In this document: in pieces, positions 31,983 to 41,573 of the stretch | Layout of the letters: the number at the start of each line of letters is the position of its first letter | How positions within the stretch are numbered: position 1 is the first letter of the stretch | Assembly (NCBI GenBank): GCA_964016985.1 | Contig: OZ024828.1 | Coordinates: 11,808,610-11,872,609 of the forward strand | DNA: 64,000 nt | Direction of reading: 5' to 3' | From: Anodontia alba | Lineage: Eukaryota > Mollusca > Bivalvia > Lucinida > Lucinidae | The notes under the pieces: generated by a model | Seen by the model: the letters and a program-made list of their open reading frames with translations, nothing else | What the model was told of the DNA's origin: nothing | Databases searched by the model: none | Translations under genes and position numbers: made by a program

Positions 31983-33384
31983 AGAGCTGTCGTAGGACAG
32001 CGTAGCTCGCCTGCTGGGTACATTTTATATTGTAACATTTTTATCATTAAGCCATATAATATAGGTCACACTGACCTAGATGTATTTGTATGTAAATCAT
32101 TTTGTCACATAGATATAATAATCCAGGTATGACAATTCTCCATGAAATAGTAATAAAATAAAAGGCAAAATCACTGAAGCATGAAATATAGGTCACAATG
32201 ACCTAGATATAGTATGTGGTCATTCATTGGGTCACATGGAACTAATATCCCAGGTGTGACATTTATCCAACAAATAGTATTCAAGATATAAGGCAAAATC
32301 ACTGAACCATGAAATATAGGTCACACCAACAGAGATATATTTTGACGTCAATAATCGGGTCACAAGGAACTAACATCCCAGGTGTGACATTTATCCAACA
32401 AATAGTATTCAAGATATAAGGCAAAATCACTGAACCAAGAAATATAGGTCACAATGACCTAGATATAGTAAGTGGTCATTCATTGGGTCACATGGAACTA
32501 ATATCCCAGGTGTGACATTTATCCAACAAATAGTATTCAAGATATAAGGCAAAATCACTGAACCATGAAATATAGGTCACACCAACAGAGATATATTTTG
32601 ACGTCAATAATCGCGTCACAAGGAACTAATATCCCAAGTGTGACATTTATCCAACAAATAGTATTCAAGATATAAGGCAAAATCACTGAACCAAGAAATA
32701 AAGGTCACAATGACCTAGATATAGTAAGTGGTCATTCATTGGGTCACATGGAACTAATATCCCAGGTGTGACATTTATCCAACAAATAGTATTCAAGATA
32801 TAAGGCAAAATCACTGGACCGTGAAATCTAGGTGACCTGGACCGTAAAATGTAGGTCACCATGACCTTCACTCTCTTACACTTAAACCGATGTCACATAG
32901 TTAGCTGATGTATAACCAGTTGTGTCTATAACCTGTAGGCATGTAAGATTTTACAAATGTGTCCTAGATTTTGACCCCTAGCCCCACTCCAAGGCCCACC
33001 CTGAGGTATGAACCCAGGGGTATGTTCTTTTGGAATCTCAGAAGACTCCTCCAGGTACCCAAATCCTTAATATGAATGCTCTATGAGGAGTGAAAGTCAA
33101 GATATAAGAATTTGAAAAACTTTAACACAGTATTACAAAGGTGTCCTAGATTCTGACCCCTAGCCCCACCCAGGGGCATGAACCCAGGAGTTTATTCTCT
33201 TGGAATCTCAGAAGACCCTCCAAGGTACCTAAGTTCCAAATTTGATGCCTCTGTGAGGAGTGACTGTTGAGATATAAGCATTTGAAAAACTTTAACGCAG
33301 TGTGACGGGAACGGGAACGCAAACGCGGACGACCGGGGTGACTACAATAGCTCTCCTTGTACTTTGTACAGGCGAGCTAAAAAC
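31983..33384 (+). mobile_element. Helentron-like element with 128/256-bp higher-order repeats
   Basis: 5' end AGAGCTGTCGTAGGACAGCGTAGCTCGCCTG and 3' end CAGGCGAGCTAAAAA. 'TCAAGATATAAGG' recurs at 32281, 32409, 32537, 32665 and 32793, exactly 128 bp apart, while the intervening sequence alternates between two types, giving a 256 bp dimer unit. The right part (32900-33300) has another pair of ~175 bp units. Confidence 0.7.
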
Positions 33385-33436
33385 AACAACTGAAATTGTC
33401 ACCCACAAATAAATATTTGCAATAAGAGTTTATTGA

Positions 33437-33693
33437 TAGAGTTGAGGTTTTACAGCCCATTAGGGTCATGCAGAGTGTGGTCAGATTATATAACCACACT
33501 TTCCCTCAACAGGCTTAGTCCGCCAGATACTGACAATTGCCCTTCTTGAATCAGTGGAAGGGAGAGAATGACCATAGAAAATATTTCATGATCAATCTCA
33601 ATGAACGAATGTTGCCAGACTCGGCAGGGATCGAACCCGTGACCTCCTGATCACAAATCGGATGTGCATCCAACTGAGCCACCGAGGCTGGCT
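33437..33693 (-). mobile_element. tRNA-derived SINE, copy 3 (diverged)
   Basis: Shorter, diverged copy with the same head (CCTCGGTGGCTCAGTTGG on the minus strand) and tail. No clear target duplication. It lies inside a dispersed mariner-like MITE copy (31597-33757). Confidence 0.75.
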
Positions 33694-33890
33694 GTACATG
33701 TATTCAGAATAGAATGCCAAGCAAGAAAGGTCTCTCCAAGTGATGTCAAAAGCACAGTAGGTATTGCCATCTCAGTTTCCCTAAACAATGATGATTTGTA
33801 TTTTATAATGTGCACAATCATATTTTAACCTTTATCACTCTGTGCAAATTCAGCAGATGACAGCCTGATGATATTATACCGGACCCAGTT

Positions 33891-34130
33891 GTTCAAAGCG
33901 TCGTTAGCTTAATGAGCTCGTTAAGGGTCATATTGTTAACTGTTTTAGCAGATTCAATATACAATACCGGTATTCTGATATTTTTTGCTGAAAAAATGTG
34001 AGTAGCTTTTGCACTGCAAAAGCTACTCACATTTTTTCAGCAAAAAATTTCAGCATGTTTGCGTATTACTCTATATAAATTTTAACGAATTGTCAACTAA
34101 CGACATCGTTAGTTTTGAACAACCGGGCCC
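33891..34130. mobile_element. GGGCCCAGTTG fold-back MITE, copy 2
   Basis: Closely matches 6761-7005 in the same orientation, ending AACAACCGGGCCC. Confidence 0.8.
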
Positions 34131-34344
34131 GATCTTTAACTTTTTGTAAAAAGATAAAAAAATCTCTATACATGTACAGTATATTCTATACAAACTTGTG
34201 GAAAAATAAAATCACTTGTTCTGAACAACAGGATTTGCAGAGCCCCATGTACACGATATGTCAAGCCCTGTTTAGAGTAAATAAACAACCCACAAACTGT
34301 CAGGCTAAATCATCCGAGAGATTTAGATATTCCTAGAGACAAAT

Positions 34345-34430
34345 GACTAGATTATTTGTGAACAGTGGAGACCATATCACATGCCCCATCTTGCCTCTAG
34401 GTCTGCACTGTTTGCCAATTACCTTTTTGG
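34345..34430. mobile_element. GATCAG MITE, degenerate copy
   Basis: GTGAACAGTGGAGACCATATCACATGCC...GGTCTGCACTGTTTGCCAATTACC. Confidence 0.4.
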
Positions 34431-34465
34431 GGGATTTCCAGACTAAAATAGGCAAAACTAGACCA

Positions 34466-35480
34466 TGAAGTGAGCATATGCTCACTAATACCCGCGGCCA
34501 TGGCCAACAGTATAACCAGAACAACAAAGGGAAATAACTCTAAGGGACCTGGTCCCATGGCCCTTATTTTCTTTCCCACAATACAACTTTCATACTTGTC
34601 GTGTACAAAATTCAAAGTTTCTAGGTAAAGTAGTTCCCGAGATATTTTTGACACAAATAAATGCCATGGCCATCAGTATAGCCAGAACAACAAAGGGAAC
34701 TAAGGGACCTGGCCCCATGGCCCTTATTTTCTTTCCCACAATACCCGCGGCCATGGCCAACAGTATAACCAGAACAACAAAGGGAAATAACTCTAAGGGA
34801 CCTGGTCCCATGGCCCTTATTTTCTTTCCCACAATACAACTTTCATACTTGTCGTGTACAAAATTCAAAGTTTCTAGGTAAAGTAGTTCCCGAGATATTT
34901 TTGACACAAATAAATGCCATGGCCATCAGTATAGCCAGAACAACAAAGGGAACTAAGGGACCTGGCCCCATGGCCCTTATTTTCTTTCCCACAATACAAC
35001 TAGTCATACTTGTCATGTGTACAAAATTTAAAGTTTCTAGGTAAAGTAGTTCCTGAGATATCTTTGACACAAGTAAATGCCATGGCCATCAGTATAGCCA
35101 GAACAACAAAGGGAAATAACTCTAAGGGACCTGACCCCATGGCCCTTATTTTCTTTCCCACAATACAACTAGTCATACTTGTCATGTGTACAAAATTTCA
35201 AGTTTCTAGGTAAAGTAGTTCCTGAGATATCTTTGACACAAATAAATGCCATGGCCATCAGTATAGCCAGAACAACAAAGGGATATAACTCTAAGGGACC
35301 TGGCCCCATGGCCCTTATTTTCTTTCCCACAGTACAACTAGTCATACTTGTCATGTGTACAAAATTTCAAATTTCTAGGTAAAGTAGTTCCTGAGATATC
35401 TTTGACACAAAATAAATGTTAACAGACTGACAGACAGACACACACACACACAGGAAAGACAAAAATCATCATCTGTTAGC
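34466..35480 (+). repeat. Tandem array, 169-bp units (GGGACCTGGCCCCATGGCCC type)
   Basis: Five to six units, the last three exactly 169 bp apart. Each has 'CAACAAAGGGAAATAACTCTAAGGG' and 'GTAAAGTAGTTCCTGAGATAT'. One unit near 34744 lacks the middle. A GACAGACAGACACACACACA tract follows, as in other pearl-like elements. The spurious frames here are repeat shadows. Confidence 0.75.
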
Positions 35481-35499
35481 CCAGTGTAGTCTGGAGACC

Positions 35500-35590
35500 C
35501 CTAAAAGGGTAACTGGCAAACAGTGCAGATCCAGATCAGGTGCTGCAGAATGCAGTGTCTGATTAGGGTCTCCACTATTTGTTAATAGTT
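35500..35590. mobile_element. GATCAG MITE copy
   Basis: GGCAAACAGTGCAGATCCAGATCAGGTGCTGCAGAATGCAGTGTCTGATTAGGGTCTCCACTATTTG. Confidence 0.55.
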
Positions 35591-35861
35591 TAATCATTTT
35601 TCTCTAGCAATATCTAAATCACATAGCCTGACATACCTAAAATAAAAATTAGAATCTTCTAATATATAGTGTGGGAGAGTTCATTCAGTCTATAATACAT
35701 GTAGGTTGGACACATCACCAAGTACTGAAATGGACTGTAAATCAGAGGATAACATACATGTAGTTCTAGATAAGAAGTTGGGTATCAGATAAATATTTTT
35801 TTTCTTCTTTCTCCAAAAAAAAAAAAATATGTTGTGGATACCAGTACTTATTAGAAATGCC

Positions 35862-35950
35862 TAATTTCTCCATGAAAACATATGTTGTGGGTACTCATTT
35901 GAAGCACCTTGCTGAGGCACTTCTAATGAGTACCCAAAACATGTTTTCAT
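35862..35950. repeat. Hairpin (CATGAAAACATATGTTGTGGGTACTCAT type)
   Basis: Left arm TTTCTCCATGAAAACATATGTTG...GAAGCACCTT; right arm is its complement, ending ATGTTTTCATAGAGAAAT. Same family as 11571-11636. Confidence 0.65.
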
Positions 35951-36057
35951 AGAGAAATAAGATAAATATCATTACTTTTTGGTTAAGAAAAGCACCGACT
36001 ACGTATAGTAAGGAGTAACTTTAGTATCTGAATATTTAGTACATATACAATTCTTAC

Positions 36058-36143
36058 CATTAATTTTCATGGTATACGTCAGCAGAAGTACAGCTAGAGC
36101 TTGAAGAGGATAGAAGACTTTCTTAGACATGACTTGCAGCTAC
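36058..36143 (-). CDS. First coding exon (signal peptide) of CUB-like membrane protein gene
   Basis: Begins the host gene that continues leftward at 30765, 24365 and 8421. A long T-tract on the minus strand followed by TTTCAG gives an acceptor, so an unseen 5' UTR exon probably lies further right. The ATG is at 36130 to 36128. It opens 24 codons that read as a signal peptide: basic residues KK at 3-4, then a hydrophobic core LQALAVLLLTYT. The exon ends one base into a codon at a donor reading G|GTAAGAAT. The next exon supplies GT, completing Gly25. The evidence is the splice sites, the phase and the signal peptide; no transcript was seen. Confidence 0.72.
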
Positions 36144-36150
36144 CTGAAAT

Positions 36151-36186
<36 letters not shown>
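36151..36186. repeat. Poly-A tract (poly-T on gene strand)
   Basis: About 34 A on the plus strand, forming the polypyrimidine tract just upstream of the first coding exon's acceptor. Confidence 0.8.
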
Positions 36187-36188
<2 letters not shown>

Positions 36189-36193
36189 TTTGA

Positions 36194-36398
36194 CCCTTGT
36201 CATGCTGAATAAATTAAGATGTCACACCCATTTCTAATTATCAGCTAATCAGATTACTTAATCCAAATTGCTGGTATAAATTCACATACTGAATGACAAA
36301 CAGTGCAGATCCAGATCAGTTGGCTTCTTCAGAAGCCAAGTGATCTGGATCTACACTGTTTGCAAAGGCAGAGTATATCCTGGCTCAGCAGAACAAGG
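36194..36398. mobile_element. CCCTTGTC/TTAA MITE, full copy
   Basis: CCCTTGTCATGCTGAATAAA ... CAGCAGAACAAGG with TTAA on the right (36399-36402). It lies about 50 bp upstream of the first coding exon's acceptor. Confidence 0.72.
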
Positions 36399-36935
36399 TT
36401 AACTTAACAGTATGACAACTTTGTAAGTCCTTTTGATCTCATGGTATTGAAAGGGTGGGGCTAGTAAGAACAAAACTTTGACCTACTATCCAACTGATCT
36501 AATTTAGGCTTTCAGAACGTAATAGACCATTATCAAAATAAATCTAAATCATGGAAATATGGAATGATAAATCAAAGCCCAGAAGGGACTACAGTGTTGT
36601 TTGGTACAACTGCCATTGCAACTGGCAATGCTGATTAGATTTATGCAGAACAATAGACTGAAATGCACTAGAGATGACCATGCGTGTGTAATTAGTCATC
36701 TTCTCACGATAGTATTTTGGTTAAAGAAAGCTTGATCCGGAGTATGGAATGCAACCACATTTCTTTCTTCATGGAGCTGGGAAGAATCTCAGTTTGAGAG
36801 CTGAGAGCTCCAAAAAAGATACAAAAAGATTTTAAAGATTCAAAATATAGCAAATAGTGAGCAAAGCTCACACACACCCGGCCATAGCTATCAGAGGTAT
36901 GTTGAACCATAATTTTGTTGATGCAAATTTCCCTA

Positions 36936-37212
36936 TCACGAAAACATGCCTATATTATATTGACCCCCTTAAACCCCACTTTTATATAGTAATACTGGGG
37001 TTTACAGAGGTATACATTATTTTTCTTATTTCTGCTCAAAAACATAGATTGTGGGTACTCGTTAGAACTGCCTTGATGAGGCAGTTCTAATGAGTACCTA
37101 CAATCTATTTTTTGAGCAGATATAAGAAAAGTATCAGTTTTTTATCTGAAAATTTTCAGTTTTTGGACACGAAATTTTCTATATACTTGAATAGGCGTAT
37201 TTTCGTAATGCT
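36936..37212. mobile_element. Palindromic MITE (GATTGTGGGTACTCGTTAGAA hairpin), copy 1
   Basis: Outer arms ATCACGAAAACATGCCTAT / complement of CATTACGAAAATACGCCTAT. Inner hairpin TAGATTGTGGGTACTCGTTAG (37037-37117). Confidence 0.7.
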
Positions 37213-37785
37213 AAGTATTGCCTGGGTGAGATGGGCTAAAAGAAAAAAAAAACTCACTATCTTGGTTTTCTTTCACTGTCAGAGTGGATACAAAATTTGA
37301 AGACTGGCTCTAAAAGCAGGTGAGAAATCTCTGATGGATTTTTGGGAAAGCTAGAAAAATGGACAAATAAAGAGAATGACAAGCTGAAGCATGAGGATGT
37401 TGATTCTCTTTTATACAATACAACTAGTCATACCCAATGTTTGTACTAACTTCAAAATCCTAGGTGAAGTAGTGCCTGAGAAATTTATGATGAAAAATTT
37501 TATTTGATAAAAAGAAAAATGGACAAATAAGGGAATGATATGCCGGGTTATAAGCATGAGAATGCTTATCAGGGAGAAGAACCATATACAATGTAAGCAT
37601 ATTTGCTTTCATTCCTATCCTTTTTCAGCTTCCTATTTATTAAATGTTCGATTGTATGTTAAACAAAGAGTTATTGAAATAAAATATGATTGCACCAAAC
37701 ATGAGAATGCTGAATCTCTCTTACACAATACAAGTAGTCATACCCAATGTTTGTACCAAATTTCAAAATCCTAGGGTGCTGAAGT

Positions 37786-39421
37786 TCCTGAGAAATCTTT
37801 GACACAAATTCCCCTATGCATTACACTGGAGTGAGAGATGGAAAAAGGGAAAAAGTTAAAAAGAAGTCAAAAGAAATTTTAGCATCGTGATTTTCTTTTA
37901 CATAATATATTTCAATCCTCTGTAAGTGTATACAAAATTTGAAGACTCTGGCTCTCTAATAGGAGCTGAGAAATCTGTGACGAAAAATTTATATTGGAGA
38001 AAAAGAAAAATGGACAAATAAAGGATATGATAAGCATGAGGATGCTGATTCTCTCTAACACAATACAAAAGTCATAACCAATGTTTATACAAAATTTCAA
38101 AATCCTAGATGAAGTAGCTCTTGAGAAATTTTGATGAAATATTTTATTGCAGAAAAAGAAAAATGAACAAATACAGGGAATGATAAAGATAAGGATGCTG
38201 ATTCTTTCTTGAACGATACAAGTGGTCATACCCAATGTTTGTACCAAACTTCGAAATCCTAGGTGCAGTAGTTCCTGAGCAAACTTTGAGACCAATTTCA
38301 CTATGCATTACACTGGAGTGGGAGATGGAAAAAAGGAAAAAGGTAAAAAGAAGTCAAAAGAAATTTCAGCATTCTGGTTTTCTTTTACACAAGATACTTC
38401 AACCCTCTGTAGGTGTATATGAAATTTGAAGACATTGGTTCGCTTAAGAGCTGAGAAATCTGTGATGAAAATTTTTATTGGAGAAAAAGGAAAAATGACA
38501 AATAAATGGAATGATAAGCATGAGGATGCTGATTCTCTCTTACACAATACAAGAAGTTGTACCAAATGTTTATACGAAATTTCAAAATCCTAGGTGCAGA
38601 AGTTCCTGAGAAATCTTTGACACAAATTCCCCTATGCATTACACTGGAGTGAGAGATGGAAAAAGGGAAAAAGTTAAAAAGAAGGCAAAAGAAATTTTAG
38701 CATCGTGATTTTCTTTTACACAATATATTTCAATCCTCTGTAAGTGTATACAAAATTTGAAGACTCTGGCTCTCTAATAGGAGCTGAGAAATCTGTGACG
38801 AAAAATTTATATTGGAGAAAAAGAAAAATGGACAAATAAAGGATATGATAAGCATGAGGATGCTGATTCTCTCTAACACAATACAAAAGTCATAACCAAT
38901 GTTTATACAAAATTTCAAAATCCTAGATGAAGTAGCTCTTGAGAAATTTTGATGAAATATTTTATTGCAGAAAAAGAAAAATGAATAAATACAGGGAATG
39001 ATAAAGATGAGGATGCTGATTCTTTCTTGAACGATACAAGTGGTCATACCCAATGTTTGTACCAAACTTCGAAATCCTAGGTGCAGTAGTTCCTGAGCAA
39101 ACTTTGAGACAAATTTCACTATGCATTACACTGGAGTGGGAGATGGAAAAAAGGAAAAAGGTAAAAAGAAGTCAAAAGAAATTTCAGCATTCTGGTTTTC
39201 TTTTACACAAGATACTTCAACCCTCTGTAGGTGTATACGAAATTTGAAGACACTGGTTCGCTTAAGAGCTGAGAAATCTGTGACGAAAATTTTTATTGGA
39301 GAAAAAGGAAAAATGACAAATAAATGGAATGATAAGCATGAGGATGCTGATTCTCTCTTACACAATACAAGAAGTTGTTCCAAATGTTTATACGAAATTT
39401 CAAAATCCTAGGTGCAGTAGT
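37786..39421 (+). repeat. 818-bp tandem duplication
   Basis: 37786-38603 and 38604-39421 are nearly identical. Antisense open frames of 129 and 85 codons recur at exactly 818 bp, with only a few substitutions. This is a recent unequal-crossover or replication-slippage duplication inside the tandem-repeat element. Confidence 0.88.
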
Positions 39422-40233
39422 TCTTGAGAAATCTTTGACGAAAAATTTTATTGAAGAAAAAGAAAAGTGGACAAACTAGACAAAGTGCCCAGTGGGGCAT
39501 GTATACTCCTGACCAGCGCTACCGCCAGTTTTTAACGAGCACAAAATATGTAGCTTTGACTCTGGAGATGGCAGGATGGATGAATTCCATGCTGGTAGCT
39601 ATATCCCCTAAACCTCTCGGTAGGAGGATAACAAAATTCAACAAAGGGTCTTGATGGTATAGCTATATAAACTTAGATGCAATTTTTTTTTACTTTTAAA
39701 TGAAACTTCTAAGTCTGTGACCTTGACCTGAAGGTCATACCCTATAACTACCAACATGTCAAATATAAATGAAATTCCTCAAAGGTTCTTGATGGTATAG
39801 CTATATAAACTTAAACACAAAAAACTTTGACTTTTTTATGAAAATTCTAAGTCTATGACCTTGACCCCAAGGTCAGCCCTGGGGTGGGGATGGTGCTAAT
39901 AAAAACTTTAGACCTATATCTACCATCATGCCAAATATGAATGAAATCCATGAAAAGATCTTCAAAATATGAACAAAGTATGAACAAATAATGCTTCAAA
40001 GGATGGATAGACAAAAAGATTTCTTGCTGATAGCTATATCCACTCAACCTTTCAGTTAAAGGATAATGAAATTTAATAAAAGGTCTTGATGATATGGCTA
40101 TATAAACTTAAACACAAAAATTTTTACTTTTATATGAAAATTCTAAGTTCGTGACCTTGACCTCGGTCACACCGGGGGTGGGGATCATGCGGAGTAAGAC
40201 ACTAGGCCGATATCTACCAACATGTAAAATATA

Positions 40234-41573
40234 CGAGGGATGTTCGAAATGAATTGCTTATTTCTATCTGGAGACTTCAAATTTCAAGTTAGCCCAAAAG
40301 TACTCATTTCATGCCCTCGAAGTACTCCCCGTGGCTAGAAATGCAAAGTTTCAGCCGATGTATCCACTTCTTGAAGGCGTCACGGTACGCTGATTTGGGC
40401 ACAGTAATAAGGTACTGATGAATGGCAGATCCAAGTGCCTGTCGGGACTGGTATTTCCGCCCAGCAAGGAATGCTTTCAATTCCGGAAACAAAAAGAAAT
40501 CACATGGGGCAAGGTCTGGGGAATACGGGGGGTGAGGCAAAACAGTTACTTTTTCTTTCTTCAAAAACGCTGTAACCATTGCAGAGGTATGAGCTGGGGC
40601 ATTGTCATGTAGAAGACGGACATGTTTAAAACCAGTGACAGGGCCTCGTTTCTGATAATACTTTTTCAGTTTCTTCAGTACTACGTCTTTGTAGTACTTT
40701 CCGATGATGCTTTTGCCCTTTTTCACTGGTACTTTTATTGCGACTCCTTCACCAGAGAAGAAAATTGCATACAAAACCTTCTTTGTACTCAAAGAACGTT
40801 TGGCAATTATTGGGCGTTTGCTGTGTTTAGTGGCCCAGATCTTATTGCTAACCTTTCTGACGGGCTCAAAATAATGGACCCAGGTTTCATCACCTGTGAC
40901 GACATTGGCAAACTGCTTATTATCATATTTTGGAAACATCTGAAGCAGCTTTTTGGCCACTTTAACCCGTTGCCTCTCTTGGTCGTCAGTCAACAGATGT
41001 GGCACCCATCTAGCAGAAATCTTTCTGACTTTCAAATGCTTCTTCAAAATAAGGTGAACCGTTGATAGTGATATCCCTACCTTTCGTGCAATATCACGAA
41101 CTGTAAATCTGGCATCTCCTTCAATGATTTCCTTTATTTTGGAAACGATTTCTTTACGAGATGCAGATTTTGGCCTACCTGATTTCGGTGCATTTTTGAT
41201 GGACTCTACACCAGACTGAAATTTCTTTTTCCACCGCCGAACTGTGTCATAAGACACACAAGAAGGTCCAAAAGCAGTAGAAATTTCAGTCATCAGCTTC
41301 TTCAAAGAACAACCAAGTTTTGAGCGAGCTTTGATGTAAGTCCGTATTTCATCTTTTTTGTCGACGCTTCTACCAACCATTTTTACTGCAGTGGTCAATG
41401 ACTGCGTGTATTCAAATGGCAAATTTTATGTCCTACACTTAGTCTAACATGTACATTTATATACCATTGTGTAGATATTGAATAGCCCTATACAGGTATG
41501 TATTGGTTTTTATCGTGCCCCACGTGGATATCGAGCTAGAGGACAATAAGCAATTCATTTCGAACATCCCTCG
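40234..41573 (-). mobile_element. Full-length mariner transposon, apparently intact
   Basis: 1340 bp with perfect 29 bp terminal inverted repeats beginning CGAGGGATGTTCGAAATGAA. TA target duplication at 40232-40233 and 41574-41575. It carries a single uninterrupted transposase ORF. Perfect TIRs and an open frame argue for very recent insertion. Confidence 0.95.
40304..41422 (-). CDS. Mariner transposase (DD34D), complete ORF
   Basis: Cut-and-paste transposase of the IS630-Tc1-mariner superfamily acting on the TIRs 70-150 bp either side. It has 372 codons; mariner proteins are usually about 345-350 residues, so Met15 (MVGRSV) may be the true start. Residues ~20-75 and 85-130 form the paired helix-turn-helix DNA-binding region, with a GRPK linker at 82-85. 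WVPHLL at 139-144 is the mariner signature. Catalytic residues are Asp178 (TGDETWVHYF), Asp273 (LLHDNAPAH) and Asp308 (SPDLAPCDFF), with exactly 34 residues between the last two. No stop or frameshift is seen. It may be active, or may be a source of transposase for MITEs; that is inference. Confidence 0.96.
   Translation of the reverse strand: MPFEYTQSLTTAVKMVGRSVDKKDEIRTYIKARSKLGCSLKKLMTEISTAFGPSCVSYDTVRRWKKKFQSGVESIKNAPKSGRPKSASRKEIVSKIKEIIEGDARFTVRDIARKVGISLSTVHLILKKHLKVRKISARWVPHLLTDDQERQRVKVAKKLLQMFPKYDNKQFANVVTGDETWVHYFEPVRKVSNKIWATKHSKRPIIAKRSLSTKKVLYAIFFSGEGVAIKVPVKKGKSIIGKYYKDVVLKKLKKYYQKRGPVTGFKHVRLLHDNAPAHTSAMVTAFLKKEKVTVLPHPPYSPDLAPCDFFLFPELKAFLAGRKYQSRQALGSAIHQYLITVPKSAYRDAFKKWIHRLKLCISSHGEYFEGMK

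Larger units (their letters stand above)
31597..33757. mobile_element. ~555-bp mariner-like MITE, copy 3, split twice
   Basis: 31597-31982 matches the left half of copy 2. The match resumes after the helentron-like element (to 33384), is cut again by the SINE (33437-33693), and ends at AGCACAG (33757). The leftmost ~40 bp of the element are missing. Confidence 0.65.

Noticed and set aside
32150..32830. Regularly spaced repeats resembling a CRISPR array
   Set aside because: The spacing is 128 bp with repeated, not unique, intervals, inside a eukaryotic transposable element, with no cas genes.
34397..35382. Repeated 61-105-codon ORFs on both strands
   Set aside because: Shadows of the 169 bp array; both strands stay open because the unit length leaves few stops.
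37912..39383. Paired 129- and 85-codon minus-strand ORFs
   Set aside because: They repeat exactly at 818 bp because of the tandem duplication, and the frames are Phe/Ile/Ser-rich shadows of AT-rich repeat.
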